Assembly (NCBI RefSeq): GCF_001704415.2
Contig: NC_030811.1
Location: 4,746,501 to 4,810,500 of the forward strand
DNA: 64,000 nt
Source of the DNA: Capra hircus
Lineage: Eukaryota > Chordata > Mammalia > Artiodactyla > Bovidae
Direction of reading: 5' to 3'
Of the stretch, positions 21,311 through 32,925 are shown in pieces. How positions within the stretch are numbered: the first letter of the stretch is position 1; every line of letters starts with the position of its first letter. Position numbers and translations under genes: made by a program. Under the pieces are notes generated by a model. It was not told the DNA's origin, did no database searches, and worked only from the letters and a program-made list of their open reading frames with translations.

Positions 21311-21321
21311 AAAATAAAAGA

Positions 21322-21412
21322 AGAATCCATGCTTCCATTGCAGGAGGCACGGGTTCAATCCCTGGTCAGGGAACTAAGATCCCACATGCAGGGAAGCCTA
21401 AAAATAAATTTT
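21322..21412 (+). mobile_element. CHR-type SINE fragment
   Basis: 'gaatccatgcttccattgca', 'tcaatccctggtcagggaac' and 'gatcccacatgcagggaagc'; head missing, short tail. Confidence 0.75.
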
Positions 21413-22335
21413 AAACAATAAGAGTTTCTATCTGAACAGTAACAGATAAGAAGGTGCAAAGTGAGAACCCGTGCCTGCTGAATTTGTCTTTTCATCTGGC
21501 TGAAACTCTGGTTGCACAATGTGTACCTGAAAACTGGACACAGCATCCCAGTGTTTCCAGTCTTATCTCACTGGTTTTTGTGCTTCTTACGTATCAAGCT
21601 GCAAGATGAATTCGAAGCAGTAGTTTGCAGAAAAACATTTGCTCTCTGTGTTCCCAGTAATTATAACTGATAACAAATAGCTATCAGTTAAAATAAAAAT
21701 TACATCATATTCTTAATCCAGATATTTTTGGTTGTAATAGTTTGTGTCAACAGAAAATGTATAAAATTAATTTTGCTTGTTTATTGACGTATGTAAAGAG
21801 TCTAAATTTTGAGGTCTTTCAGAACTGTGTCTAAATCTCATCTCAGGAACTTAAATATGTTTCTGCACAGGTTACTTAATGTCTCTAAGCTTTCATTGCC
21901 TTATCTGTAAGGAGGGGTTTTTCTGAGTTTTCAAGTTGGCTTATAAAAATACCAGGCATTATAACATGGAAAGTATCATTCCTCTCCTGATTCTCAGAGG
22001 CTTCTTTCCCTTGATTAGTAATTCTCTTAAACTTAGACTCTTGTGGCCACATCACACAGCTCCAGTCCAGCTATTTGGGTTATAACTAAGGGATAAAAAG
22101 GACTGACCTGCCCTCAGTAATGCTTAAGAGTTGAGACATTGTCCATTAGTGGAGATGAGCTTTGTTGAATCATTCGTGTCTCCTAACAGCTCTCCCTTGT
22201 GACCAAGGACACTTCATTGTCACGGTGCTAAAGCTTTTATGATTCAAAGCTAAATAGTCTTCAATGGTGAGAAGTACAGACTTTGAAGCCAAACTCCCTC
22301 AGTGTGGATTTCAGCTCTGATTTTATGCATTTATT
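21413..22335. other. Intergenic stretch, nothing recognised
   Basis: 0.9 kb of A+T-rich sequence; no repeat family or exon recognised. Confidence 0.4.
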
Positions 22336-22337
22336 AG

Positions 22338-22550
22338 CAAGTTCCTGGTGGTTCAGTCGGTAAAGAACCCGCCCGCAGTGCAGGAGACCTGGGTTTGATC
22401 CCTGGGTGGGGAAGGAAGATCCCCTGGAGGAGGGCATGGCAACCCACTCCAGTGTTCTTGCCTGGAGGATCCCATGGACAGAGGAGCCTGGCGGCCTACA
22501 GTCCGTGGCGTCTCAAAGAGTCGGACACGACTGAGCAACTAACGCTTGCA
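22338..22550 (+). mobile_element. Bov-tA SINE
   Basis: Full-length forward copy, 'gggtttgatccctgggtggg' box B, ending 'actgagcaactaacgc'. Confidence 0.93.
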
Positions 22551-22619
22551 CTTGTACCTTTTAGATGCTGACAGTGGGCCAAGTGATTGGGGTCTAAAGG
22601 TGAACACCTGTGAGGTGAG

Positions 22620-22976
22620 TCGAGGAGGGGGTGTAGACAGGTTAGTCTTTGAACATGCTAGAATCGAGTGGGCACAATGTAGGGAGCACCCAGGAGAGAA
22701 TGATGCATTCTGATCAGGAGAGCCAGTACAAGCTCCACAGAGAAAGAGACATTTAAAAATAAAACAGAGAAAAGAGGGAAAGGAGGAACAGCATTTGCAA
22801 AGGCACAGAGGCTTCTTTCAGGAAATGACTAGTCCAGTGTAAGTCAATGCAGGGTGCAGGGGCTGAGATGAAGTTGGAAAGAAGAGTTTGAAATTAAACT
22901 GAGGAAAACCTTCAGCACTATTGTGGGGCATTGTAGTTTATTCTAGACAATGTAATATGCAAAGTGTTTTGGGAGG

Positions 22977-23022
<46 letters not shown>

Positions 23023-23230
23023 TGGTGTACGTGTCTGGGAAAAATAGGGAGGAGGAGATGGAATGCAAGGATATCAACTAGGGAACCAATGAAGCAGTTA
23101 AAACAGAGGATCATGACGGCAATAGGGATAGAAAGACATTGCAGCAGTAGAAACAAGAGTTCTCAGGGGCCAGCTGGATTTTTAAGTGAGGAAGAGGAAG
23201 ACAAAAAAATCACTATGTTTAGTTTGCATG
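22620..23230 (-). mobile_element. L2 LINE fragment with internal TG repeat
   Basis: 'ggaacagcatttgcaaaggc', 'gggctgagatgaagttggaa', 'accaatgaagcagttaaaac' and 'gaggatcatgacggcaatag' follow the reverse of an internal L2 region. Interrupted by the (TG)20 tract. Confidence 0.5.
22981..23020. repeat. (TG)20 microsatellite
   Basis: Uninterrupted 40-base TG repeat; a likely polymorphic marker. Confidence 0.95.
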
Positions 23231-23930
23231 GTTCTGTGCATCATGAGGCTGTGAACTGAGACCAAAGCTCAAAGTTCCCTTTGAGGCACTTCCTGACATT
23301 CAGGAAAAGATGCTTGAGAAGCAGTTAGAAGTGCTGGTCAGGAGCGGAGCAGAGCGGGTACTCGATCCTTTTTGCTCCAGTGCTGTAGAAAGGGCATCAC
23401 TAATCCCCTGTTCTGTTTGGAAGGGGCGCTGTGGGTCGTCGGGCTATTCATCTTGGTCTCTGCCTGTGACACAGGAGTGTAGAAATAGAAATGTCAAGAC
23501 TCTTCCTGCTGCCCCTCAAGCCTCCTCTCTCTGGTTATCTGTCTGGCTCTTTCAGCTGTCGTATCTCTGGCACGCATCCCAGTTTCAAGCCTTTGGTTCC
23601 ATTGTCTCATAAATTTATTTGTGCTTGTCAGATCATGTGTCCTGAATTTTGGCTTGGACAAGATGAGAACCTGAGTCATCAGTGATCCGTCACCCACACA
23701 CCCTGTCACTGGCCTGAGTGTATTGCTTGTGTTCCGCACAAATACATCGACAATCCCTGACTTGGCCACAGAACAAGCACATACCTTACCAGAGGTCCCA
23801 GTTTTTACCAGAGTCAGTCTACCTTACAACTATCTTTTTTTTTAAATCCAGGGGCTCTTAGAAAAAAAAAAAAAACTGGCTTAAGGAATGGAAGAAGGGA
23901 AGAGGTGATGAAGACAAGATCAGCTTAAGA
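23231..23930. other. Intergenic stretch, nothing recognised
   Basis: 0.7 kb without recognisable repeat; ends in a T10 and an A13 run (23837-23875). Confidence 0.4.
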
Positions 23931-23933
23931 GAG

Positions 23934-24196
23934 ATGTTGTTCAGCCCCTCAGTTGTGTCCGACTCTGCAACCCCATGGACTGCAGCACACCAGGCTTCCC
24001 AGTCCTCCACTATCTCGCAGAGTTTGCTCGAACTCATGTCCACAACATCGGTGATGCCATTCAACCATCTCGTCCTCTGTTGTCCCCTTCTCCTCCTGCC
24101 TTCAGTCTTTCCCAGCACCAGGGTCTTTTCCAATCAGTTGGCTCTTTGCATCAGGTGGCAACGGTACTGGAGCTTCAGCTTCAGCATCAGCACGGT
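23934..24196 (-). mobile_element. BovB LINE 3' end
   Basis: Reverse BovB 3' end from 'gttgttcagcccctcagttg' to 'gcttcagcttcagcatcagc'; diverged subfamily lacking the long terminal CAGTT repeat. Confidence 0.88.
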
Positions 24197-24832
24197 CCCA
24201 GGTCAAACTTCCGAATGAAGTTGGCCTGCCTCAAAGTCTCTTCCATCATAAAAGTATTAGGTAGGAAATCAGATGGGGCACCAATCAGCCCCGTGATTCT
24301 CGAAACGGCACTGTAAGAAAGGCATCATTAATATCCCAGTGCTTGCAATGCTGGGGTTGCTCTCTGACTCATTGCCTGAAACTCTAGATTCCATTTCTTC
24401 AAAACGGTAAACAGCTCTGGGAAGGTTAAGGGCTCACAGATCATCACAAATTAGCAGCTGTTTTCCTGAGCCAGCTATTGAGGAAATGGGATATTCGACA
24501 CAGGGTGCAGCAGGCAAGGGTGCAGGGGGGAAGAGAACTGTTGGTTTTTTTCAGGTTTGGACAGCTGCCAGAGGCGCTGACTAGTTCACGACTACCGCAA
24601 GAAGAGAGTAGTACTGAAGCAGAAAACCTCATAGAACTGTGGAGCAAGGGCTTAAGGCAGCCTGAGAGCTCTTGGACTTGTCCCCCTACCCTCCCCGCCC
24701 CCCGCGGTAGAGCAGATTGTGCCAGGCTCCATCCTCATCCTGCAAAGCCTCCGCTCTGGGATGCAAATCTAAGAGCATACATTACCAGCGACACAATAAT
24801 AGCACTTTACGGGGGAATCAAATAGAACCTCT
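24197..24832. other. Intergenic stretch, nothing recognised
   Basis: 0.64 kb of mixed composition. No repeat or exon signature seen. Confidence 0.4.
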
Positions 24833-24835
24833 GGG

Positions 24836-25048
24836 TTTCCCAGATGGGGCGGTGGTAAAGAATCCACCTGCCAACGCAAGAGATGCAGGTTCAGTCCCTG
24901 GGTCAGGAACATCCCCTGGAGGAGGAAATGGCAACCCACTCCAGTACTCTTGCCTGGAGAATTCCATGGACAGAGGAGCCTGGTGGGCTACAGCCCAGGG
25001 GGTCACAAAGAGTCAGACACACCTGAGGGACTGAGCACGCACACACAC
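24836..25048 (+). mobile_element. Bov-tA SINE
   Basis: Forward copy, 'tttcccagatggggcggtgg' head, ending 'gactgagcacgcacacac'. Confidence 0.92.
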
Positions 25049-25172
25049 AAACAGAACATCTAGTATTCTTTATATGTTCTGAGTCCAAACAACTGAATGT
25101 AGGATGCACTTTGGGAACTCCATCCACATTTACATTGGGAGTTGCCTGATAAATAAAATAGCTAGATTTTTA

Positions 25173-25335
25173 AATTGTATTTCACTGAAGTATAATTCAT
25201 TTTCAATATTGTGCTAATTTATAATGTACAGCAAAGTGATTCAGTTACATACATACAGGCACACACACACACACACGCTTTCCTTTTCGCATTCTTTTCC
25301 ATTTTATTTTATCACAAGGCATTCAATATTGAAAA
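25173..25335 (-). mobile_element. L1 3' UTR fragment
   Basis: 'tttcactgaagtataattc', 'gtacagcaaagtgattcag' are the reverse of the ruminant L1 3' UTR; an (AC)9-type tract lies at about 25259-25277. Confidence 0.82.
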
Positions 25336-25364
25336 ATAGCTAACATTTTTAAAAAAACTTACTA

Positions 25365-25560
25365 GTCACTGTGCTAAATGCTTTACATGGGTAATTTTAT
25401 TTAATCTCTAGGATAGGTCCAGGAGGTTGGTATTACTGTTATCACGCTCATTTTATAGGCAGGCAAGCAGGCTTAGAACTAAGTGGTGGAGCCAGGGTTC
25501 AGAGGCAGCAATCAGACTCCAAAACCACGTGCTCCTCAGGCAAGACACTAGTGCTCAGTG
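25365..25560 (-). mobile_element. MIR SINE
   Basis: 'tgtgctaaatgctttacatg', 'gtattactgttatcacgctc', 'gtggtggagccagggttcag' follow the reverse MIR consensus nearly end to end. Confidence 0.85.
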
Positions 25561-25659
25561 ACCGTCACTGGCTTTCATTCCGGAAAGGAGAAAAGCTTGC
25601 CCCTCACCACGGTAGTTCTGGGCATTATCTTCACAGGAGGCTGTGTGAGGAGCAATGAA

Positions 25660-25880
25660 AGATGGAGATCTTGAGCCAAGTGGACTTGGGATCAAGTTCA
25701 GATCCTGCCCCTGACAATCTGAGTTACACTGGACAAGTTTCTCATTCTCTCTGAAACTTAATGCCTCCATCTGTAAAACAGGGGGGAACAAGTCAGCCAT
25801 ACAGAGACAGTGTGAAGGTTTAATCAGCTGGCAAGACAGGGCCTGGAATTTCGTAAGCACTCAGGAAAGGCTAACGGCAC
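25660..25880 (+). mobile_element. MIR SINE
   Basis: 'cagatcctgcccctgacaat', 'cctccatctgtaaaacaggg', 'taagcactcagg' follow MIR in forward order; lies 100 bases from an oppositely oriented MIR. Confidence 0.75.
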
Positions 25881-26096
25881 CCCTGCTTTGGCGGGAGGTG
25901 TGTAAGCGTGGCGGTACCTGCAAACATGCAGCATCTACGCAGAAACTGCAAGGGTTTCACTGAAACTGGAGTCAGCTCATGCCTCCTGGTTCTTAGAACC
26001 CCCTCCTCCACCAAGAAATATACAAGCAGACAAAAGATCAGAAGCATTTTTACACAATCTTTACTAACTTCTCTGGTTTCTCACTGGTTTGAAAAA

Positions 26097-26243
26097 AAAA
26101 ATCCACTTGCAATGCAGGAGATGTGGGAGACTCGGGTTCAACCCCTGGAGGAGGAAATGGAAACCCACTCCACTATTCTTGCCTGGGAAATCCCATGGAC
26201 AGAGGAGCCTGGCAAGAGTCAGACACGACTTAGCAACTAAACC
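26097..26243 (+). mobile_element. Bov-tA SINE, 5' and internally shortened
   Basis: Starts mid-head ('aaaaatccacttgcaatgca') and lacks the usual stretch before 'aagagtcagacacgacttag'. Confidence 0.87.
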
Positions 26244-26356
26244 ATGTACGTAACCATAAAAATCCATGGAAAGGTTTCTGGAATATCTTGTTATCTTTTG
26301 TGTTTCCTCCCTAATTTTCCAGGGCCTTCTATCCCATGGGCAAAATAGCAAAGGCA

Positions 26357-26500
26357 TCAGGCAAGAACACTGGAGTGGGTTGCCATTTCCTTCTCCAGGG
26401 GATCTTCCCGACCCAGGGGTTGATCCTGGGTCTCCTGTATTGCAGGTGGTCTTCTACACTGCAGGCGGACTCTTTCCCAGCTGAGCCACCAGGGAAGCCC
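26357..26500 (-). mobile_element. Bov-tA SINE, 3'-truncated
   Basis: Reverse copy retaining head and part of the body (from 'caggcaagaacactggagtg'); the CAGTCGTGTCCGAC end is absent. Confidence 0.88.
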
Positions 26501-26524
26501 ATGGTTATGTTTGCCCATCCTGAA

Positions 26525-26650
26525 TCGCTCGGTTAACAAGCCCTGCTCCACCACTGACCAGCTCTGCCGTCTTGGACAAATTCCTTAACCTCTGGTTTCA
26601 GTTTCCTCGTCTGCAACTTTGGAATATGGAAATGCCCTCTTTACACAGAT
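26525..26650 (+). mobile_element. MIR SINE core
   Basis: 'gaccagctctgccgtcttgg', 'ttccttaacctctggtttca', 'gtttcctcgtctgcaac' match the conserved MIR core. Confidence 0.75.
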
Positions 26651-26904
26651 GGAAATTTACATGGCCAGCCAGCATTTAATAGCCCCTTCCGCTGTTCCTC
26701 CGCACAGACGCACTGGGCTCCAGGGACAGGGCGATGGACGGAAAGCAACAGGACCCTTCGGCAGAGAGTTTATTAGTCTCACCTAAAGGAAACTGGGGAA
26801 GGACGTTTCTCAGGGGTGGGATCAATAGAGGATGTGAGTGTTAACGATGCTGGAGACGCTTCAAGTCTACCTTGTTTGAACCTAAACTTCAACAGCCCTC
26901 TGAA

Positions 26905-26980
26905 GACGCATTGTCATCACTTCACCGAGGAGGGAGCCAAGTTCCAGAGAGGTAAAGAAGCTGTCCAAGAGCCGTTCAGT
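26905..26980 (-). mobile_element. Possible MIR core
   Basis: 'tcacttcaccgaggagggag', 'agagaggtaaagaagctgtc' resemble the reverse MIR core; short. Confidence 0.45.
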
Positions 26981-27084
26981 TTTCAAATACATGAGGTTTC
27001 TGAAGGACCTTTGATGCTAATTTCTCATTTTGCTGTTAGTCTCTCATTTAAATGCTTTCTTCTCTGCAATCACCCTCCATGTTT

Positions 27085-27605
27085 TTTTTTTTTCAGTCTT
27101 CTAACTTTATTGAAGCTTTCGGTGGCTAAATCAAGATCTCCCTTGGTAAATGTTACGTTGCAATTGAAAGTACATGAATTATTTTCTAGTCACTTTCAAA
27201 TATCTACTGATTTCTAACGTAATTCTGCAGTGATAAGAGAACAGATTCGGTATGGTCTCAAAACCTTTAGACCATGACATTTTTGCACTTGCTTTGTGTC
27301 CCTGGATATGTTCCAGTGTCTCCTAGTCTATAGTCTATGGGAACTTGAATAGAATTTCTATCCTACTACTGTGTGAAAACTGTATGAATCTTAATTATCT
27401 TGAATTGGTTCATAGTGCTTTTCAGTTCTACTTTATTGCTCTACAACTCTGGATATTCATTCTATTGACTTTTGAGGCTTTGATACTGAAACTACAGTTA
27501 AAAATCTTTATCTGCTTAAAATGTAATTGTAATATATAGTGGAACTATATGTAACTTTGTTCTGTATTTTCCTAGTTTCCTGTCAATGTGTTTTCATACT
27601 TCCAT
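27085..27605 (-). mobile_element. Old L1 LINE, ORF2 segment
   Basis: 'gataagagaacagattcggt', 'ccctggatatgttccagtgt', 'gaactgtatga'-like and 'ttgaattggttcatagtgc' follow the reverse of L1 ORF2 in order; decayed. Confidence 0.68.
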
Positions 27606-28204
27606 AATTTAAAAAACAAAAAGAATTTGTCCAAGAGCACAAGGCCGGCGAACAACAGAGTAGGAGTTTGAAGAGGTCCCTCCCATCACACACTGCAGAA
27701 GCCTGGTACATCTTAGCAAATGTATTTTTGCATTTTTTCCAGATTGATATTTGGCATTAATAAGGAAAGGTTAACTCCAGCTATAGAGACTCAGAGTCAG
27801 CTGAGGGTGCAGAGCAGAAGCCAGTCCAGGGAAACTGGTCTCCAAATGCTCAGTTAGACGCTGCTCTGAGGAAGCTGGGCTTTCCCTGTGCATACGTGTT
27901 TCTGTGTGTGCGTGTGTGTACACACACATAGTTCTGCGTATATGCTACTGCATTAATATTATTCTCAAACATAAATGAATAAAATAAGTCATATTTTTAA
28001 AGAATTCTCGTTCATCTGTTAATAGAACAACACACACTTTACTTTGTGACTGTGCTTTGCGATTCTGGATTTCACAAGATGTTGATCTGACCCTGATGCC
28101 GTCATTCAAAGTCTGGTATCAAACTTGGTTTCCTTCTGTGTTCATTTCACCACTAAACCTTGCCTCTCTTGCTGAAAAAAGTGAGAAATGAGTAGCTCCT
28201 CTTT
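27606..28204. other. Intergenic stretch, mostly unrecognised
   Basis: Weak reverse-MIR resemblance near 27620-27700 and a short GT/AC stretch near 27905-27930; otherwise nothing. Confidence 0.4.
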
Positions 28205-28340
28205 ATTTGCTGGTGTGTGTGGGGCGGGGGGCAGTGAGTTCCAAGCCACATGGCTTGCAGGATCTTAGTTCCCCCAGCAGGGGTCCCTGGACCCTTGTGA
28301 AAAGCCAAGTCCTCACCCCTGGACCACCAGGGAATTCCCC
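28205..28340 (-). mobile_element. CHR-type SINE
   Basis: 'ggcttgcaggatcttagttc', 'ggaccaccagggaattccc' are the reverse CHR head region; tail side diverged. Confidence 0.78.
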
Positions 28341-28496
28341 TGAACAGTTAGCCGCTCTTTAAACTCAAGGATTCTTTGAAGTACTCTGGGATGAAATAAC
28401 CAATGAAATGAAGTGTGGTACAATACACGTTAAGGGTCATTCCCCATCTCATTACAAAACTTCTGTGAAGATCGAACAGCTTAAGATAATACATGG

Positions 28497-28520
28497 TGTG
28501 TGTGTGTGTGTGTGTGTGTA
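28497..28520. repeat. (GT)n microsatellite
   Basis: About 11 GT units, then 'atgtttgtatatgtgcat' and a short TA tract. Confidence 0.85.
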
Positions 28521-28554
28521 TGTTTGTATATGTGCATTATATATATATGTAAAG

Positions 28555-29045
28555 AGATATTACTCAGTTATTTAAAAAAAAGACAAAAATAATGTCATTT
28601 ACAGCAACCTGGATGGAGCTAGAGATTTTCATACTAAGTGAAAAAAGCCAAACAGATAAAGACAAATATTATATGATATCACTTATTTGTGAAAAAGAAA
28701 TTTTTTAATGATACAACAAAACTTATTTACAAAAGAGAAATAGACTCGCAGACATAGGAAATAAGCATGGTTACCAGAGGGGAGAGCAAGGGGAAGAGAG
28801 AGAGATAAACTAAGAGTTTGGGATTAACGTATACACGCAACAGGACATAAAACAGATTAACAACAAAGACCTGCAGTATAGCGCAGGGAAGTGTACTCAA
28901 CATCGTATAATAAACTGTAATGTAAAAGTCTATGAAAAAGAATATTTATGTGTGTGGGTGTGTATAACTGAGTCACTTTGCTGGACACTTGAAACTAACA
29001 CAACGTTGAACATTAACCATACCTCAATAAAAAATGATAAAAATG
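28555..29045 (+). mobile_element. Ruminant L1 3' region
   Basis: 'acagcaacctggatggagct', 'atactaagtgaaaaaagcca', 'gagtttgggattaacgtata', 'tgtataactgagtcactttg' and a terminal 'cctcaataaaaaatgataaa' run in L1 order to the 3' end. Confidence 0.88.
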
Positions 29046-29659
29046 TTAATAAATTGTAAAACAATAATACAATATATGAAGCCACTTAAGCCCGTGCAGG
29101 TAACCTGCCATCTTCACCCAGTGCCCGAGAGCAAGGAGCCACGAGGAGGCTGTGTCAGCCCCTGGGGGTGGTCATGAGCAGCTGCAGTGCTGACCTGTGT
29201 CCACCAGGCTCTCAGATATGAGCAAAGCTTTGCTTGCGTCTTTTTATATAAAATGTGTAACAGATCCGATCAGAATTCTGCTTTCCCTGAAGCCTCATGA
29301 ATTTTCTTACATATACCCAGCTTGGCTGTCCGAGCTCCAGGGAGGTGACAAGCCCTCTATGCACTGTGAAGGGCCCCTGAACCAAGCCTCGGGCTTGTCA
29401 CCCAGCAGGTGCCCCTGAGCAGGTGCCAAACCCCGAGCGCTGACCGCAGAGCCCCAGGTCTCCATCCCGGCCCCAGGTTGCAGGTGTGATGGCAACTAAG
29501 TGAAGCCCTCATCCCACCCACTGGGGAAGAGGGGGATCCCAGTGATTTTTTATTTTGCTTTGTGTTGTTTTCTCATTAACTCGGGGGTAGCACAGGACCA
29601 AACTAAAAGGCTACAGATGTTTGATTCTGCGGTTGGACCTGGCCATATAATAGGGAGTG
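29046..29659. other. Intergenic stretch, nothing recognised
   Basis: 0.6 kb, GC-richer around 29100-29500, without a repeat or exon signature. Confidence 0.4.
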
Positions 29660-29668
29660 CCTTGCAGT

Positions 29669-29868
29669 AAGAGGGCGTCCCTTGTGGCTCAGCTGGTAAA
29701 GAATCCGCCTGCAATGCTGGAGGCCTGGGTTCAATCCCAGGGTGGGGAAGATCCCCTGGAGAAGGGTAATGGCTACCCACTCCAGTATTCTGGCCTGGAG
29801 AATTCCATGGACTGTATAGTCCATGGGGTCACAAAGAGTAGGACACAACTGAGGAAATTTCACTTTCA
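29669..29868 (+). mobile_element. Bov-tA SINE with TSD
   Basis: Forward copy flanked by 'ccttgcagt' (29660-29668) and 'ccttgcagt' (29869-29877). Internal deletion around the 'tggactgtatagtccat' region. Confidence 0.92.
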
Positions 29869-30050
29869 CCTTGCAGTGATAAGTGATGGAGAAAATCATT
29901 TTCAATGTCCTCTCTTGGTTTTTGAAATATGGGACCTTAAGCAAAGCACATAGCCTCCAGAGATCACTACCTCATTAGTGAGATGAAGGGGTTAGACCAG
30001 GTGATCTTCTCAAAAAAATCTTAATTGTATGAAATGAAAAACGAGGCCAA

Positions 30051-30260
30051 GGACTTCCCTGGTGGTCCAGTGGCTAAGACTCCAGGGTCCCAGGGTTCCA
30101 TCCCTGGTCAGGGAACTAGATCCCACGTGCAGGCAACTAAGAGTTCACATGCTGTAACTAAGAGAGACCCCGCATGCCGCAACTTAAAAAAACAAACAAA
30201 CAAACAAAAAACAGATCCTGCATGCAACAGATAAGATCAAATAAATTTTTTAAAAAGTTT
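30051..30260 (+). mobile_element. CHR-type SINE
   Basis: 'aaggacttccctggtggtcc' head, 'gtcagggaactagatcccac', and an unusual internal (AAAC)n expansion at about 30186-30211 before the tail. Confidence 0.88.
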
Positions 30261-30954
30261 TTTTAAAAGAGTCCATCCAATGCAAACTATCTCTGGGAAT
30301 GTAGTATCTTTCATACATTTTATTTGCATCTTCTTAATCCTTTGTTTAAAAAAAAAATAAAAGCTAAGAGAAACTATTTAATACTATTCTACAATCCTTT
30401 ATGAACTGCCTTTAGTCCCAGCTGCCTTTCAGAACTTAGGAGGGGCCAGAGCAGCGCTATAATCAATCGCGTTAGCGCTTCTGCAGCGAAACACAGGAGT
30501 GCTCACTCTAAGTAGGATACAGACTAAAAATAGTTTCACATTGATTCAGGTAGGGTTTTGCAGCCAAAAAGTTTGCCACATACCAAACAAAAGCCCTTCT
30601 GTTTTCAGAGCCCTTTTGAACTTCAGAACTGCCCCAGGGGATCCAGCCCCGAGGCGTGTCCTCACTAACCCCTATGTAATCATTGTGTGTGTGGGTGTGA
30701 TGTAAATCAACCTATTAGTAAAACCCAAATGTTCCGCAAGCTACCAGGACCCACTTGCATTATTCAGAATTTAAAGGCCAAAAACTCACTAAAATTGAAA
30801 TGCCCCATACTCGTTCTAAGCTCTTCTTGTAGTTAACCTCTATTGTCAAAGAAAATTCAAGTTGGCCTGACAAAGAGTGTCTTTTACAAAATCAGCATTT
30901 GAGATCTTCGCCGCTGGCTTTCTGAACATTTTCAGAATTAGAACTAAGTAGACT
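30261..30954. other. Intergenic stretch, nothing recognised
   Basis: 0.7 kb of A+T-rich sequence, no repeat family assigned. Confidence 0.4.
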
Positions 30955-31195
30955 GGGGCTTCCCAGGTGGCATAACGGTCAAGAATCCACCTGGTGATGC
31001 AGAAGACGCAAGAGACACAGGTTTAATTCCTGGGTCGGGAAGATCCCCTGGAGAAGGGTGTGGCAACCCAATCGAGTATTCTTGCCTGGAGAATCCCCAT
31101 GGACAGAGGAGCCTGGCAGGCTATAGTCCACATACTGAATGGGTGTCGAAAAGAGTGGGACTCGACTGAGCGACTTTCCACGCACACACGCCCCC
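30955..31195 (+). mobile_element. Bov-tA SINE
   Basis: Forward copy with an extended head ('gatgcagaagacgcaagaga' then 'cacaggtttaattcctggg') and a tail insertion 'catactgaatgggtgtcg'. Confidence 0.9.
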
Positions 31196-31667
31196 ATCCC
31201 TTGTTCAAAATGAAAGTGAGCGTTAAAGTTGTACGTGTCTGAACACAATCCTGGTAGAAGGGAACGTTTGAGCCAAGACCTGCTATTCCTTGGCTCACTA
31301 TTTGCAGGCAGTAATGAAAGCAGAAGTTATGCGACAGCTTCGTCCAGAAGAAGAGCGTAAGATACTTCTTATTTATCTCTGTCCACAGTTCCTTCAGGTT
31401 ATTTTTGCTCCATCTGAGTGAGATTGCTGTTGACATATTGAATTTCTGAAGGCAGTTTGCATTAATGTCATGCTAGAAACTTGGAGAATGTTAAGATGCT
31501 GAAGACATTAGTTATTAGGAATCAAAAATGGGGAGAGCTGGAGCTGATAAATATACTGCCTGTGTATAGAAAATGAGGGCAAAGTATGTCTAGAGATTAT
31601 AGATCAGTCTACTTAATTTTTTTAAGTTATCTTAAGGCAGATATAAAGTATATAAAGCTATATTTGT
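31196..31667. other. Intergenic stretch, nothing recognised
   Basis: 470 bases without recognisable elements. Confidence 0.4.
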
Positions 31668-31832
31668 TATTGTTTAGTCACGAAGTCATGTCCTACTCTT
31701 TGCAAGCCCGTGGACTGTAGCCTTTCAGGCTCCTCTGTCCACGGGATTCTCCAGACAAGAATGCTGGAATGGGTTGCCACACCCTTTTCCAGGGGATCTT
31801 CCCGACCCAGGAAGGGGGAGACCCATGTATTT
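31668..31832 (-). mobile_element. Bov-tA SINE, head truncated
   Basis: Reverse copy from 'ttattgtttagtcacgaagt' to 'cttcccgacccaggaaggggg'; the tRNA-like head is lost. Confidence 0.88.
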
Positions 31833-32577
31833 TAACTGACCATTTGTTATAACAATCTGGTCTCACAAATATTAGAAGGCAGCAGGATGAACTAGGTTAA
31901 TTATCCATTATTTTCACTGTATTTTCTCAGGTCCCCTTCAAATGAAAATCTTAATGATTTTAAACTCTCACCCCACTGGCTCTTCAGAGGAAGAGAAAGG
32001 AAAAGCCTTAATCAAGATGTGTAACCATGTAGGGGTCATTTATCCACCCCTCCCCTTACCTTATGTTGCTGTGACATCTAGAACAGATACATACCCAGAG
32101 GCATTACATATATATATATATATATATATAAAAAATACATAAATACATATACTATATGTATTAGAATTTTAGAGATTTTATATTCATATCTGGTGATGAC
32201 TATGTTACTCAAAATATAAAACTTAAAGGCTTCATGAAAATCAAAATATTGCATGTCTTTTTCTTCACTACATCTAGCAATTAAAACAGTCGCTCCACTG
32301 GAGGAGAAAGTTAAAAGAGACTGACAAGTCTTGTTCTCATGATCCTGCTTTATAATTGATTGATTGATTGCTGTCAGCCATTGATATCACTCTCCTGCCG
32401 GTCAATGTCTTAGGTGGATATGTGGAAAATTAGAAGATTTGATTCGTTAACATGACTCCATTACTTACAAGGGTATAAGTAAAATTCAACTAAAATAGCA
32501 CAGTGTTTCCTTAATTGAAGAGGCACCATCAATTTCTGCTTTAAATTAAGTGTTTAGGAAATTTAATGAGTGAAAAA
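31833..32577. other. Intergenic A+T-rich stretch
   Basis: Contains a (TA)12 tract (32107-32131) and a short (ATTG)n run near 32357. Otherwise unrecognised. Confidence 0.45.
32107..32131. repeat. (TA)n microsatellite
   Basis: About 25 bases of alternating A and T. Confidence 0.85.
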
Positions 32578-32587
32578 AATGATACCT

Positions 32588-32727
32588 GGGGACTGCCCTG
32601 GTGGTCCAGTGGCTAGGACTCTGCCCTCCCAGTGCAGGGGAACCAGGTTCAATTTCTGCTCAGGGAACTAGATACCCCATGCTACAACTAAGACCCGGAC
32701 CAGCCAAGTAAATAAACAAAACTTGTA
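32588..32727 (+). mobile_element. CHR-type SINE with TSD
   Basis: Forward short copy ('ggggactgccctggtggtcc' to 'agtaaataaacaaaacttg') flanked by 'aaatgatacc' at 32578-32587 and 32728-32737, perfect. Confidence 0.92.
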
Positions 32728-32779
32728 AATGATACCTTCTAACTGAATAGAAAACTTAAGTGCAGGTAGTGTGTGATAA

Positions 32780-32925
32780 ACCACTTCAGTCATGTCTGAT
32801 GCTTTATATATATATAATATATATTCTATAATAATATAATGTATAATATATATAATAATAATATATAATATGGTGTATATATTAATCCCAAACTCCTAAT
32901 TTTTCTCCCCCTCCCTCCAGGCAGC
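32780..32925 (-). mobile_element. Bov-A stub, AT-rich simple repeat, L1 3' UTR stub
   Basis: 'cacttcagtcatgtctgatg' is a Bov-A end (reverse). 32805-32886 is a TA/TAA low-complexity tract. 'attaatcccaaactcctaat' with 'ttttctccccctccct' is the reverse L1 3' UTR. Confidence 0.6.
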
